A stretch of 64,000 nt of DNA from Natronomonas gomsonensis (GCF_013391635.1 NZ_JACAWU010000002.1:1550001-1614000); one strand, 5' to 3'. Shown: positions 8,469 through 17,180, numbered from the stretch's first letter. Translations and numbers: made by a program. The notes: generated by a model from the sequence alone, not told the origin.

Positions 8469-10232
8469 TTATTCGGCGCCGTAGTACCGCGAGTACTCGT
8501 CACCCATGCGTTGGTTGAACTCTTCGGAGGTGAACGACCCCGCCAGCGGCGAAATCGGCGAGTACGCCGGGGTACCGATGCCGTCGTAGACGGCGCTGAC
8601 GATGCCGGGCCGGTTGATGAGTCGGTTGACCGCGAGGCGGACGTCCTGACTCTGGAACGGCGTGTCGGCGTTCATCGGGTAGATGAACATGTCGAAGCCG
8701 CCGGCGATGCGGCTCGTGACCGTGAAGTCGCTCTCCTCTTCGAGCGCCGAGACGCTGCCCTGCGGCGGCTGGGCGAGGTCCACGTCGCCGCCGCGGAGTG
8801 CGGCCTCGCGTGCGGAGCTCTCGGTGATGATGCGGAACGTCGCCGTCTCGATGGGCTGGTCGGCCGGCACGTCGCCGGAGCCGTCGTACCAGTGGTCGTC
8901 GAACGCCGTCAGGCGCCACAGCTCGTCGGGGTCGTAGTCGTCGAAGCGGTAGGGGCCCGTCCCGATGGGCTCCGTCGAGAGGTCGAGGGGACCGTCCTCG
9001 CCGGCTTCCCGCGGAACGATGAGGCCGTCGCCGACGGTGAACTGGAACGGCGCGTACACTTCGGGCAGTTCGACTCGCAGCGTGTAGTCGTCTTCGACGG
9101 TGAGCGTTCCCTCGAAGGAGTCGGCAGACTCGCCCTCGGGGGTGTCGGGGACGCCGAGCCAGTCGCCGACGTCGGCCTCTCGCGTCGTACCGAGATACCG
9201 CTCCCAGGAGAACTTCACGTCCTCGGCGGTCAGCTCGCGGCCGTCGAAGTCGAACTCCTCGCTGGGGTGGAACTGGACGCCCTCACGGAGCGTGAACACG
9301 TACTCGGTATCGCTGACCTGTTCGAGGTCCTCGGCGAGCACCATCTGCGGTTCGCCGCTGTAGTCGACGCCCATCAGGCCCTCGTAGACGAGGTTCGTCG
9401 ACATGGTCGAGGTGGTGTCGTTCTGCTCGGTGGGGTCGGTGTTGGCCACGTCGGCGGAGAACGTCGCGATGAGTTCGTTCTCGTCGCCGGCGTTGTCGCC
9501 CGTGACCTCGGCGTGGACGCCCGCCCACGGCGCGTAGACGCTGTAGTACTTGCCGCCGTTGATTGGGTAGGTCTCCCAGCCTTCGACCGCCGCCGACCGG
9601 AAGGCGTCGATTTCCTCGCCGTAACGGACGAACGCCATCGGCGAGGTTTCGATGATAGCCTCCTGGGCGTCCTGATAAATGTCGGCCCGCTCGTCGATGT
9701 CGGTCGTCGACGTCCCCTCGTCGATGAGGTTGTCGATATTCTCGTCAGTGAAGTGGTTGACGTTACAACAGGCGGGCGTGTGCTGGTCGCTGTGGAACAG
9801 GTTCCGGATGTAGGCGTCGGGGTCCCAGCCGGCCGACCAGCCGAGACAGACGAGCGCCTCGTCTTCGACCGAGTCCTCGGCCAGTACGCGGCCGACGTAG
9901 GTCGTCCACTCGAACTGGTTCAGTTCGATGTCGAAGAACTCCGTAGCGTTGAGTTCCTCCTGGATGACCTGCGCCCACTGGACGCGCTCTGGGTTCTCGT
10001 TGGTGATGATTTCGCCTTCCCACGGCGTCTCGAAGCCCGCCTCCTCGAAGCCGTCGCTGAGTTGCTGTTGGAGGTCGTCGGGAAGACCGCTTCCGTTGCC
10101 GTTTCCGTTGCCGTTTCCGTTGCCACCGAGACCGGAACAACCGGCAAGTCCAGCCGCACCGGCAGCGCCCATCGCTTGGAGGAGCCGCCGCCGATTCTGA
10201 TTAACCTTATCCTGGCTGTCGTTTCGCGCCAT
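8469..10232 (-). CDS. Peptide ABC transporter substrate-binding lipoprotein (SBP_bac_5 family)
   Basis: The 587-residue protein starts with a Tat signal (RRRLLQAMGAAGAAGLAG) ending in the lipobox LAGC, then a Gly-Asn linker, then the two-lobed family 5 binding domain (STNLVYEGLMGVDY, LREGVQFHPSEEFDFDGRELTAEDVKFSWER). The mature protein would be tethered outside the cell membrane and hand peptides to the DppB/DppC-type permeases. It is the first gene of the operon, with an AT-rich TATA element immediately upstream. In many family members the first motif follows the signal peptide more closely; here about 220 residues precede it, so the lobes may be arranged in unusual order or an extra domain may be present. 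Confidence 0.9.
   Translation of the reverse strand: MARNDSQDKVNQNRRRLLQAMGAAGAAGLAGCSGLGGNGNGNGNGNGSGLPDDLQQQLSDGFEEAGFETPWEGEIITNENPERVQWAQVIQEELNATEFFDIELNQFEWTTYVGRVLAEDSVEDEALVCLGWSAGWDPDAYIRNLFHSDQHTPACCNVNHFTDENIDNLIDEGTSTTDIDERADIYQDAQEAIIETSPMAFVRYGEEIDAFRSAAVEGWETYPINGGKYYSVYAPWAGVHAEVTGDNAGDENELIATFSADVANTDPTEQNDTTSTMSTNLVYEGLMGVDYSGEPQMVLAEDLEQVSDTEYVFTLREGVQFHPSEEFDFDGRELTAEDVKFSWERYLGTTREADVGDWLGVPDTPEGESADSFEGTLTVEDDYTLRVELPEVYAPFQFTVGDGLIVPREAGEDGPLDLSTEPIGTGPYRFDDYDPDELWRLTAFDDHWYDGSGDVPADQPIETATFRIITESSAREAALRGGDVDLAQPPQGSVSALEEESDFTVTSRIAGGFDMFIYPMNADTPFQSQDVRLAVNRLINRPGIVSAVYDGIGTPAYSPISPLAGSFTSEEFNQRMGDEYSRYYGAE
10091..10126 (-). repeat. Three 12-base tandem repeats coding a Gly-Asn linker
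   Basis: Three copies of a 12-base unit (TTCCGTTGCCGT on the plus strand, the last with a changed final base) encode the GNGNGN linker just after the lipobox cysteine of the binding protein. It is a coding microsatellite that may vary in copy number between strains. Confidence 0.8.
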
Positions 10233-10251
10233 ACTTGCCTACCTGCGTTCC

Positions 10252-10265
10252 AAATATATATATAT
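10252..10265 (-). promoter_or_regulatory. TATA element of the peptide ABC operon
   Basis: A run of alternating A and T (ATATATATATATTT on the minus strand) lies 20-33 bases before the start codon of the binding-protein gene. With transcription starting about 25 bases downstream, the mRNA would be leaderless or nearly so, as is common in haloarchaea. Confidence 0.6.
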
Positions 10266-10429
10266 GGGGGAATCAGGGTTCCTCGTTGTGGGTGTGTCGA
10301 CCCGATCACTTAATCTACGGCGTTCATTGTGGAGTAATCGGGCGGAGAGTAGGACAAACACCGATATAAATTCGACTTCAGTTTCAAATCGTGTATTCGG
10401 TTCCAGCGGTACTCGGCCGCCGATTCGTG

Positions 10430-10765
10430 CTACCAATCGACCGATAGCGTGCCGTCACCGTGGGGGTCCGGGGCGATTTCTTCGTTCGTTCGCCGGTCGA
10501 CGACGTGGATGACTCCACGGTCCTTCTTTGCTGGACAGGCCTCGGCCGCACGGATGTTGTGCTCGAGGTCACCCTCCTCGAAAAAGTACACGTCCGGCTT
10601 GGCGATGCCCGTCGTGATGTCCATCTCCCAGTTGGTCGATACCTCCGCACACTTGCCCGCGGCAATACACTTGTTCGCCTCGAAGATGATTTTGTACGGT
10701 GCGTCCTCGATTGGGGGGGCATCCCCTTCGCCGATGTCGCTGGGGTCTATCGGGTCGTCGGCCAT
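10430..10765 (-). CDS. Ferredoxin with three visible cluster cysteines
   Basis: The gene encodes a 111-residue acidic ferredoxin-like protein. The cluster motif is CIAAGKC (C-x5-C, lacking the middle cysteine of the usual C-x2-C-x2-C), followed about 40 residues later by CPA. Three ligands suggest a 3Fe-4S centre or a 4Fe-4S centre with one non-cysteine ligand, as in P450-partner ferredoxins. The ATG at 10765 was chosen because the upstream in-frame sequence is only the shadow of the neighbouring gene. It lies 37 bases downstream of the RCK_C gene pair; no redox partner is adjacent. Confidence 0.85.
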   Translation of the reverse strand: MADDPIDPSDIGEGDAPPIEDAPYKIIFEANKCIAAGKCAEVSTNWEMDITTGIAKPDVYFFEEGDLEHNIRAAEACPAKKDRGVIHVVDRRTNEEIAPDPHGDGTLSVDW

Positions 10766-10802
10766 ACCCTTACTCGGGGGCCGTCGGTTTTGTCTGTAAC
10801 GA

Positions 10803-11966
10803 CTACTGGCCGTCCACTGCGGCAGCCGCCTCCAGCTGACGGAGTTGTGCCGGACGAGCGATAGCGTACACCGTCTCGCCGGGAGCGAGTGCTCGCCTTC
10901 GCGGCGGAATCGCCTCGATATCGCCGGCAGACGTTCGGACCGCGACGACGGCGATATCGAGTGCGCCGACACTCGAGTTGACGAGGGGGCTTCCTGATTC
11001 GATCGTGACCGCAGTCGTCGTCTCCTCGGCGGCGCGCAACTGGGCGGCGAACTCCCGGTCGGTTCGAGCCTCGACGGGGAGGGTGACGAGTCGATATCGG
11101 CGCTCGGTGTCGAAGCGCCGTGCATCCCGCTCGTCCATCGTCAGAGTCACCACGTCTTCGGCCGTGCCCCGGAGCTCCGCGTTCGTCACCCGGCGTGGCG
11201 ACGTTTCCTCCCCATCGCCGGTCGTCCAGACCTGAACGGCGTCGCCGGGACTGGCGTTGTTCGGCGGGTCCGCCCTGGCGGCGACGGCAGCACTTCCGGG
11301 CGGTAGCGTCGGCCCGAGCCCGGATTCCCGCCGTCCCAACGCGAGGTACTCGATGCTCGCGTCCTCGGCGAACTCCACGTCGACGTACCCGACATCGTAG
11401 TCGATGCGGAGTCGCTCGACGAACCGTGTCTGTAACTCCTCGACGGTGAGTCGCCGGGGGAACAGCAGCGTCTGCCCGGCGAGTTTCTCCTTCGTCGCCG
11501 CGTCGACGGGTTCGTAGCCGTCGATGTCCTCGATGTCGTCCGGTACCTCGACGGTGGTCACCCGACCGACGGACTTGACGATGCGGCTCACGTCCTGTTC
11601 GACGGATTTCCGTCCCGACACGGCGAAGACGCTGATACCGGCTCGGTCGCCGACTCGCCCACCCGCACTCGCCGTGACGCCCGAAAGGAAGAGCGTGATG
11701 GTGTTGTAAGCCACCATCTCCAGAGCGAGTAAGTCCCCGCCGGTACCGCCGATGACCTCACCGAGCGCGCCAGCAGTGTTGAGATACAGTGCGACGCTGC
11801 TGAGGCCGACGAGTACCGTCAGACCGTCCGGAACCGGTTCGTTGGCGTACCACCGGTGAATCAGCCCTCCGATAGCGCCTACAACCCCAGCGAACAGTAC
11901 CAACACCGCGACACGCGCCACGTCGACGAGGAACCCCTCGACGATAGCGAGTTGTGCAAGCGTCAT
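10803..11966 (-). CDS. Membrane protein with C-terminal TrkA_C (RCK_C) domains
   Basis: Three membrane spans occupy about residues 10-120 (VARVAVLVLFAGVVGAIGG, VLVGLSSVALYLNTAGAL, VAYNTITLFLSGVTA). A long cytosolic part follows and ends in an RCK_C-like domain (LVNSSVGALDIAVVAVRT, ALAPGETVYAIARPAQL). RCK_C domains bind small ligands and gate ion transport. No pore helix or TVGYG filter is visible, so it is more likely a regulator or part of a multi-subunit transporter. It overlaps the upstream paralogue by four bases and is translated with it. Confidence 0.75.
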   Translation of the reverse strand: MTLAQLAIVEGFLVDVARVAVLVLFAGVVGAIGGLIHRWYANEPVPDGLTVLVGLSSVALYLNTAGALGEVIGGTGGDLLALEMVAYNTITLFLSGVTASAGGRVGDRAGISVFAVSGRKSVEQDVSRIVKSVGRVTTVEVPDDIEDIDGYEPVDAATKEKLAGQTLLFPRRLTVEELQTRFVERLRIDYDVGYVDVEFAEDASIEYLALGRRESGLGPTLPPGSAAVAARADPPNNASPGDAVQVWTTGDGEETSPRRVTNAELRGTAEDVVTLTMDERDARRFDTERRYRLVTLPVEARTDREFAAQLRAAEETTTAVTIESGSPLVNSSVGALDIAVVAVRTSAGDIEAIPPRRRALAPGETVYAIARPAQLRQLEAAAAVDGQ

Positions 11967-13165
11967 CCGACCACCCCCTCGAAAGCGTTGAGCGCCTCGC
12001 GTGTCCCGACGACGAACAGTTCGTCGCCGGCCGATAGCTCCGTCGCCCCGCGCGGGGCGACCAGCCAGCCGTTGGGCCGCTTGACTGCCAGTACCGCGAC
12101 ATCGTGGTTATCACGGACATTGGCCCCGGCCAGCGTCGACCCCACAAGGGAACTGGTCGGCTTGACCGGGAGCTTCCGAAAGCGTTTGCCCGCCTGTCGA
12201 AGCAACGAGATGAGTTCGAACTCCCGGCGGGTTCCGCGGGCAGTCACGACGATTTTCGCCCCCCGAACCGAGAGCAGTTTCTCGGCGTCGCTGCGAGCGA
12301 CCGCGACAGTGACACGACCATCCCCGCCCGTCGTCGTCGGGGCGTTGACGGGGGGTGTGACCTCCTCAGTTCCGCCGTCGGTCTTCAACTCCTCTTTTTT
12401 CGTCCCGGAGCGGGCGGCGATGACGGTCCCCTCGACGGAGAGGTCCTCCGCGACGACGAGTACCTCGTCACCCCGGGCGACCCCCGTTGGGACGAGTACG
12501 TCGAGGGAGACAGCCCGTTTGCCGGTCGGAACTCGCTTGGAGATGCCCGACAGCGGCGGCGCGGCAATCACCGTCGCTCGCCCACGCTCGTCGATTGACA
12601 CAGAGACGTCCGCGAGGTCCAGTTCCGTCTTCAGTCGGTCGGCGAATCGCGTCTCGAGTTCCGAAATCGGGAGGTCGGCGGGGAGCCGCCACTCGTCGGT
12701 CTTGATGGCCGTCCGTGTCTCCTCGGACAGCGGCGGATACCCCTCCATGTCGATGACCTCGCCGATGACCTCGACGCGGACTTCGCCGCGGGAGCCGACG
12801 AGGTCGACCACGTCGCTCGACAGCGTTCGCTCCCGCAACTTCGACAGCGACAGCCGTTTCGGGAACGTCGCGCCCATCTGGTCGCCCTTCGAGTGGGCGT
12901 ACATCGAGACCATCAACACGACGACGAGTGCGACGATGACCCGAGGACCGGAGGCGAGAACCGCCGGGTCGTTCAGTGCCAGCAGCCCCCCGTTGATACC
13001 CGCGATGGCCAAGGAGAGAACGACGACACCGAAGGCAGGGATGGAGACTCCGGTAAAGTACTTGAAGATGAATCCGAGCCCCCACGCGACGAGCGCCGGG
13101 AAGATGCCCGTCAGGATGCCGAGATATATCCCCAGCAGAATCTCGACGGGGAGCGCTTGAACCAT
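11963..13165 (-). CDS. Membrane protein with C-terminal TrkA_C (RCK_C) domain, paralogue of the downstream gene
   Basis: This 400-residue protein has three or four N-terminal spans (IYLGILTGIFPALVAWGLGF, AFGVVVLSLAIAGINGGLL, VIVALVVVLMVSMYAH), a central basic linker (FPKRLSLSKLRERTL) and a C-terminal RCK_C domain (SSLVGSTLAGANVRDNHDV, GATELSAGDELFVVGTREAL). Its layout matches the gene it overlaps downstream, including the phrase F(P)RRL/PKRLSL-x-L that opens the cytosolic part. It starts the two-gene unit and is divergent from the potassium-channel gene, with 107 bases between them. Confidence 0.75.
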   Translation of the reverse strand: MVQALPVEILLGIYLGILTGIFPALVAWGLGFIFKYFTGVSIPAFGVVVLSLAIAGINGGLLALNDPAVLASGPRVIVALVVVLMVSMYAHSKGDQMGATFPKRLSLSKLRERTLSSDVVDLVGSRGEVRVEVIGEVIDMEGYPPLSEETRTAIKTDEWRLPADLPISELETRFADRLKTELDLADVSVSIDERGRATVIAAPPLSGISKRVPTGKRAVSLDVLVPTGVARGDEVLVVAEDLSVEGTVIAARSGTKKEELKTDGGTEEVTPPVNAPTTTGGDGRVTVAVARSDAEKLLSVRGAKIVVTARGTRREFELISLLRQAGKRFRKLPVKPTSSLVGSTLAGANVRDNHDVAVLAVKRPNGWLVAPRGATELSAGDELFVVGTREALNAFEGVVG

Positions 13166-13240
13166 GGGCCCCCTGAGACCCTGCGGCGTTAAACTACTAC
13201 CGCTCCGACAGCGACACTCCGACCCGTCCGAGAGCGGAGA

Positions 13241-13249
13241 GGTTTTATC
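13241..13249 (+). promoter_or_regulatory. TATA element of the potassium-channel gene
   Basis: GGTTTTATC lies about 24-32 bases upstream of the ATG at 13273, the spacing expected for a leaderless haloarchaeal transcript. Confidence 0.5.
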
Positions 13250-13272
13250 GTGGCCGTAGCTGAGACGACAGT

Positions 13273-14442
13273 ATGGCGGCCGAATCGGAGAAGCGGCACG
13301 AGCGGCCGACGCTGTTGCGGACGCAAGCGGCGGTGCTGTCGACGACGGTCGTCGCCGTGTTGTCGGTCGTCACCGGGCTCGTCAACATCAGTGCGACGAC
13401 GATTTCCGGGCCGCTCGCCACCGTGATTCCGGAGTACGTCGCTCGGACGGCCGGATTCACCGGGACGATGACGGGATTCGGCATGCTGGTCAGCGTCTAC
13501 GGGCTCCGACGCGGCTACCGAGTGGCGTGGTCGTCGACTGTCGTGTTACTGCCCGTGACGGCTCTCCAGGGGGTGGCCCAATCGAGCATCCTCTCGCTGC
13601 CGCTCGTCGCCTTGTCGGTTCTTTCCCTCCCGGCCGTCCTCCTCAACCGCCGGTACTTCGACCGACGCGTCGACCTCAACACGACGCAGTTGGCCTCGCT
13701 GGCGGCCATCGTCGGCGTCCAGGCCTACGGCACCATCGGCACGTACGCGCTGCGCGATGAGTTTCCGCAGGTGAACACCGTCCTCGACGCCTTCTACTTC
13801 ACGCTCGTCACCGCCTCGACGGTCGGTTACGGCGACATCACTGCGACGACGCAGTTGGGGCGACTGTTCTCGATGTCGGTGCTGCTCACCGGCGTCGCCA
13901 GTTTCGGTGTCGCCCTCGGTACCCTGCTCGGCCCACTCATCGAAGCCCGCCTCGCGACCGCACTCGGAAACATGAGCGACAAACAACTCGACCTGTTGGA
14001 CGACCACTACATCGTCCTCGGATACGGCGAACTGACCGAACCGATACTCGAAAACCTCAATCGCGACGCCTCGGTGGTCGTCACCCGCGACACCGAGAAG
14101 GCCAAACACCTCCGGGACCACGGGTTCGAGGTCGTCACCGGCAACCCCAGCGACGAAGAACCGCTCCAGCGCGTCCACGTCGAACGGGCGACGGCACTCA
14201 TCGCCGCGACGAACGACGACGCACAGGATGCGCTGTCGATTCTGACCGCACGGGAACTCAATCCCGACCTCCGCATCGTCGCCGCGGCCACCGACCGCGA
14301 GAACGTCCGGAAACTCCGCCGAGCAGGCGCCGACGTGGTGTTGAGTCCCTCCGTTCTCGGCGGGCGGCTCCTCGTCGAGTCGGCGCTCGGCAACGACGAC
14401 CCCGAGCGCACGCTGGGGCAGATACTCGACCTCGGGGACTGA
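13273..14442 (+). CDS. Potassium channel with TrkA-N (RCK) domain
   Basis: This 389-residue protein has several N-terminal hydrophobic spans (about 20-130), then a span-pore-span unit with the selectivity filter TVGYGD in FTLVTASTVGYGDITATT (near residue 180). A Rossmann RCK domain follows, opening with HYIVLGYGELTEPIL and carrying VVTRDTEK and LIAATNDDAQDALSIL. It would conduct potassium across the cell membrane, gated by a nucleotide or ion bound to the RCK ring. The extra spans before the pore unit exceed the minimal two-span channel. It is divergent from the RCK_C gene pair, so this is a potassium-homeostasis neighbourhood. Confidence 0.9.
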   Translation: MAAESEKRHERPTLLRTQAAVLSTTVVAVLSVVTGLVNISATTISGPLATVIPEYVARTAGFTGTMTGFGMLVSVYGLRRGYRVAWSSTVVLLPVTALQGVAQSSILSLPLVALSVLSLPAVLLNRRYFDRRVDLNTTQLASLAAIVGVQAYGTIGTYALRDEFPQVNTVLDAFYFTLVTASTVGYGDITATTQLGRLFSMSVLLTGVASFGVALGTLLGPLIEARLATALGNMSDKQLDLLDDHYIVLGYGELTEPILENLNRDASVVVTRDTEKAKHLRDHGFEVVTGNPSDEEPLQRVHVERATALIAATNDDAQDALSILTARELNPDLRIVAAATDRENVRKLRRAGADVVLSPSVLGGRLLVESALGNDDPERTLGQILDLGD

Positions 14443-14493
14443 GTGAACGCTCGGTCACCGACCATTTAACACCGAAAGCGACGCAGATAGCCC

Positions 14494-15738
14494 ATGACCC
14501 TCGACCCGGTCCACTTCGACGGCATCGCCCAGCTGGCGGGGCGCATCAGCCAGCAGGTCGACGCCACGGACCACGACTCCTTCGCCGAGACGGTGTTCGA
14601 GGAGTTCCTCGACCCGCTGTGGTACGACGGCCGACGCGTCATCGAACCCGTGGGTGAGTTGCGACGCCGCCGCATCGACGCCGAGGACGCCGCCCTCCAA
14701 GAGGCCCCGTTCCCGACCCAACACGGCCTCGATTCCGGCACCATCAACCCGACGACGTTCACGAACGGCCTCGTTCTCGACGTGGCACAGGCGGCGATGG
14801 CCGCCGTCCCCTCCGACCTCGACCTCCATCGCGCCCGGTCGGTCGTCGCGACGGTCCACTCCAACGACGCGACCGTCGACTGTGGCGAGGACGACTGGAC
14901 CGTCTTCGACGGCGGGTACTCACGCGGGCGCATACTGCAGGCACCACACGTCAACCGCTACGAGGAGGCCGTCGTCCACGCGCTGTCGTTGTATCTCGCG
15001 GAGGTGACCCACGCCCGAACGCAGTCGGAGGTGGTCGACGACTTGCTCATCCTCGACGGTCCCATCTACCCGAAAGGGCTGCTCGCGTGGGCCGACCGGC
15101 ATCCGGAACTCGCCGACTTACTCATCGAGGACGAACGCCCGCGGGACGTAATCGAGGGATACGTCGAGTTGGTCGAGACGTTCGCCGACCGCGGCGTCCC
15201 GCTCGTCGGCTTCGTCAAGAACAGCGCCTCGAAGGCCATCACTCGTGCGGTCCGCAACAAAGAGCGCGCCCCGTGGGTCGACGACGGCGCGTTCTTCGAG
15301 CGCGCGCTCCGCCGGACCGACAACGAGGGGGAGACCCGGACCGACTGTCTCACGTTCACCAACTGGTTCGTCTCCCGGTGTGGCGTCGACGAACCGCTGT
15401 CGGCCGATGGCGACGCCGTGGGGGTCGAACGCGAACGCGACCCCGAGGACTACGAAGTGACCTTCTTCTGCATCTACGACCCCCGTGACGAACTCCTGTT
15501 CCGCGTGGAGGCCCCCGCGGTGTTCACCCGCGACGAAACGACTCGGGAGGCGATTACGATGCAGTTGCTCCGGGACGTGGCCCACGAACGCGGCCCGCCG
15601 CTCGCCGTCGCCAAGGCCGACGAACTCGCCCGCATCAGCCGCGAGGAGAAAGCCGCACTCGGACGTGCAATCGAGGAGCGCTTCGACGCCGAACGCGACC
15701 GCAGTTACGACGACGAACGCTGGGGCCTCGTGGCTTAG
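14494..15738 (+). CDS. nurA: NurA-domain nuclease
   Basis: The 414-residue protein carries NurA features in order: an early acidic motif GLDSGT (about 89), VFDGGYSRG, the strand LLILDGPIYPKGLL (near 185) and VPLVGFVKNSASK (near 233), then a C-terminal FRVEAP and the helix LLRDVAHERGPPLAVAKADE. NurA is a 5-prime to 3-prime exonuclease/endonuclease that works with HerA in DNA end resection. The HerA gene is about 12.5 kb away on the other strand. A TATA-like ATTTAA lies about 25 bases before the ATG. Its stop overlaps the next, convergent gene by four bases. Confidence 0.82.
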   Translation: MTLDPVHFDGIAQLAGRISQQVDATDHDSFAETVFEEFLDPLWYDGRRVIEPVGELRRRRIDAEDAALQEAPFPTQHGLDSGTINPTTFTNGLVLDVAQAAMAAVPSDLDLHRARSVVATVHSNDATVDCGEDDWTVFDGGYSRGRILQAPHVNRYEEAVVHALSLYLAEVTHARTQSEVVDDLLILDGPIYPKGLLAWADRHPELADLLIEDERPRDVIEGYVELVETFADRGVPLVGFVKNSASKAITRAVRNKERAPWVDDGAFFERALRRTDNEGETRTDCLTFTNWFVSRCGVDEPLSADGDAVGVERERDPEDYEVTFFCIYDPRDELLFRVEAPAVFTRDETTREAITMQLLRDVAHERGPPLAVAKADELARISREEKAALGRAIEERFDAERDRSYDDERWGLVA

Positions 15739-16082
15739 GCGCCCGCAACCTCATCTGCGACTTCGATGACCTCGACGGTCACCTCCTCTTCGGGAACGCC
15801 GAGGCGGGCGAACTGAGTCCGAACGTGCTCTTTCCCGGCCTCGATTGCGTCCTCCCGTGTCTCGAATCCCCGCGGCATCGGCGACTCGAAGGCGATTTGG
15901 ACCTCCTCCCCGCCGAGTTCCTGGGTCGTCCCGCCGCTGTCGACCTGGTAGAAGGCGTCACACACCCAGACGTACGGCGCGTCGTCGTCGGGTGCCCCCC
16001 GGAACTGCGGCGGCTCCTCGCCGCGCTCGAACAGCGTTCCGGTCAAATCGGTCCCCCGTGCCGACCCCCGAATGTGAATCAT
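15735..16082 (-). CDS. Haloarchaeal conserved protein of unknown function (115 aa)
   Basis: A soluble acidic protein with the recognisable phrases IRGSARGTDLTGTLFERG, DDDAPYVWVCDAFYQVDSGG, FESPMPRGF and KEHVRTQFARLGV. The ATG at 16082 was preferred over an upstream in-frame start because the residues before it are basic and unlike the rest of the protein. I recognise it as a widespread small haloarchaeal family with no known function. It is convergent with nurA and precedes the next gene on its strand by 62 bases. Confidence 0.7.
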   Translation of the reverse strand: MIHIRGSARGTDLTGTLFERGEEPPQFRGAPDDDAPYVWVCDAFYQVDSGGTTQELGGEEVQIAFESPMPRGFETREDAIEAGKEHVRTQFARLGVPEEEVTVEVIEVADEVAGA

Positions 16083-16144
16083 ACACACACTACGATAGGG
16101 ACGGGTAAAAAGCGTGCGGCGGCGGGGATGGCTTCGGTATCCCC

Positions 16145-16375
16145 TCACTCCATCGCCACGTACGTCCGCGTGTCCTCGACGCCGTCGAGGTTCTGAATCG
16201 TGGTGGCCGCGATATCTTTGACCTCGGCGGGGGAGTCGACCTCGACTTTGGCGATGATGTCCACGTCGCCAGCGACGATGTGTGCCGAGACGACGCCGTC
16301 GATGGCCTCGATGTCGTTTTTCAGGCGGTCGGCCTCACCGGTGTGGGCTTTCACCATCACGTAGGCGACGACCAT
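16145..16375 (-). CDS. Stand-alone Lrp/AsnC effector-binding (RAM) domain protein
   Basis: The whole 76-residue protein is an Lrp/AsnC ligand-binding domain: MVVAYVMVKAHTGEAD, IVAGDVDIIAKVEVDS, IQNLDGVEDTRTYVAME. There is no DNA-binding helix-turn-helix. Such domains form oligomeric rings that bind amino acids or similar small molecules. Its start lies two bases after the stop of the trkA-type gene upstream on the same strand. A second protein of exactly the same length and layout is encoded on the other side of that gene (17181-17411), suggesting a regulatory pair for potassium uptake. Confidence 0.88.
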   Translation of the reverse strand: MVVAYVMVKAHTGEADRLKNDIEAIDGVVSAHIVAGDVDIIAKVEVDSPAEVKDIAATTIQNLDGVEDTRTYVAME

Positions 16376-16377
16376 GG

Positions 16378-17064
16378 TCAGGCACCCCCCGTCGCCGTGA
16401 CGTGGCTCGTGTCACCCACGATAATCTGCTCGACGTCGCGGAGGACGCTGAAGTCGGCGATGATGACGACCCGGTCGCCGGCCTCCAGTGAGTCGTCTGG
16501 GCCGGGAAGTTCGAGTATGCCGTCGGCTTTCCCGAAGGCGAGCAGTCGGGAGTCGGCCGGCAGTTCGAGTTCGGTCAGCGAGTAGCCACGCATCGGCGAC
16601 TCCGGCGTGATAGTCAACTGGACGAGTTGGAGGTTCTGGGCGATGTCGGCGACGGCACGGATGTTGCCGCCGACGAGAGCGTTCTTCGCGGCGATGGCGC
16701 CGAGTCGCTCGGGGTAGATGACCTCGTCGACGTCGGAGGCGTACTTCTGGACGACGTACTCGCGGTAGTCGTCGTCGACCCGGAGGACCGTCCGGCAGTC
16801 GTGGGCCTTCCCTATCATGCAGGCGACGAAGTTGACGACGAGGTCACCGGAGAGGCCGGCGATGCCGTCGGCGTCCTCGAGGCCGACCGCCAACAGCGTC
16901 TCCTCGTCGCTGCCGTCGCCCTGCACGACGTCGAACCCCTCGTCGTCGAGTCTGCTCACCTTCGTCTCGTCGGGTTCGATGATGACGACGTCGTGGTCCT
17001 CCTCGCGCAGCACCCGGGCGGTCCGCATTCCGACCCGACCGGCACCAACGATAACGAATCTCAT
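16378..17064 (-). CDS. trkA: TrkA-type NAD-binding potassium-uptake regulatory protein
   Basis: A 228-residue cytosolic protein has an N-terminal Rossmann domain (MRFVIVGAGRVGMRTARVL, DVVIIEPDE, VVQGDGSDEETL) and a C-terminal TrkA_C domain (SPMRGYSLTELELP, LEAGDRVVIIAD). TrkA binds NAD(H) or ATP and gates a TrkH membrane subunit; no trkH is seen in the window. The ATG at 17064 starts the Rossmann strand directly; an earlier in-frame start adds only nine unrelated residues. It is tightly linked to the RAM-domain gene downstream and divergent from the second RAM-domain gene. Confidence 0.88.
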   Translation of the reverse strand: MRFVIVGAGRVGMRTARVLREEDHDVVIIEPDETKVSRLDDEGFDVVQGDGSDEETLLAVGLEDADGIAGLSGDLVVNFVACMIGKAHDCRTVLRVDDDYREYVVQKYASDVDEVIYPERLGAIAAKNALVGGNIRAVADIAQNLQLVQLTITPESPMRGYSLTELELPADSRLLAFGKADGILELPGPDDSLEAGDRVVIIADFSVLRDVEQIIVGDTSHVTATGGA

Positions 17065-17180
17065 GGCGTACCGTACGCCGACCGGCCCCAATAATGTTAC
17101 TCCGTACCACGGAGGTGACTCACCGCTCGTGGAAGGAAGCGGCGGGAAAGATTTTTCGCCAGCCCCTGCGAATCGGTACC

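Noticed and set aside
10091-10126. Short repeat that might look like a CRISPR fragment
   Set aside because: It is a 12-base coding repeat for a Gly-Asn linker, with no spacers. No CRISPR array or cas gene was seen in the window.
8448-10313. Long plus-strand open frame of 621 codons
   Set aside because: It lies antisense to the peptide-binding protein gene, has no family motif and an unlikely Val/Arg/Asp composition. It is a shadow of a GC-rich gene.
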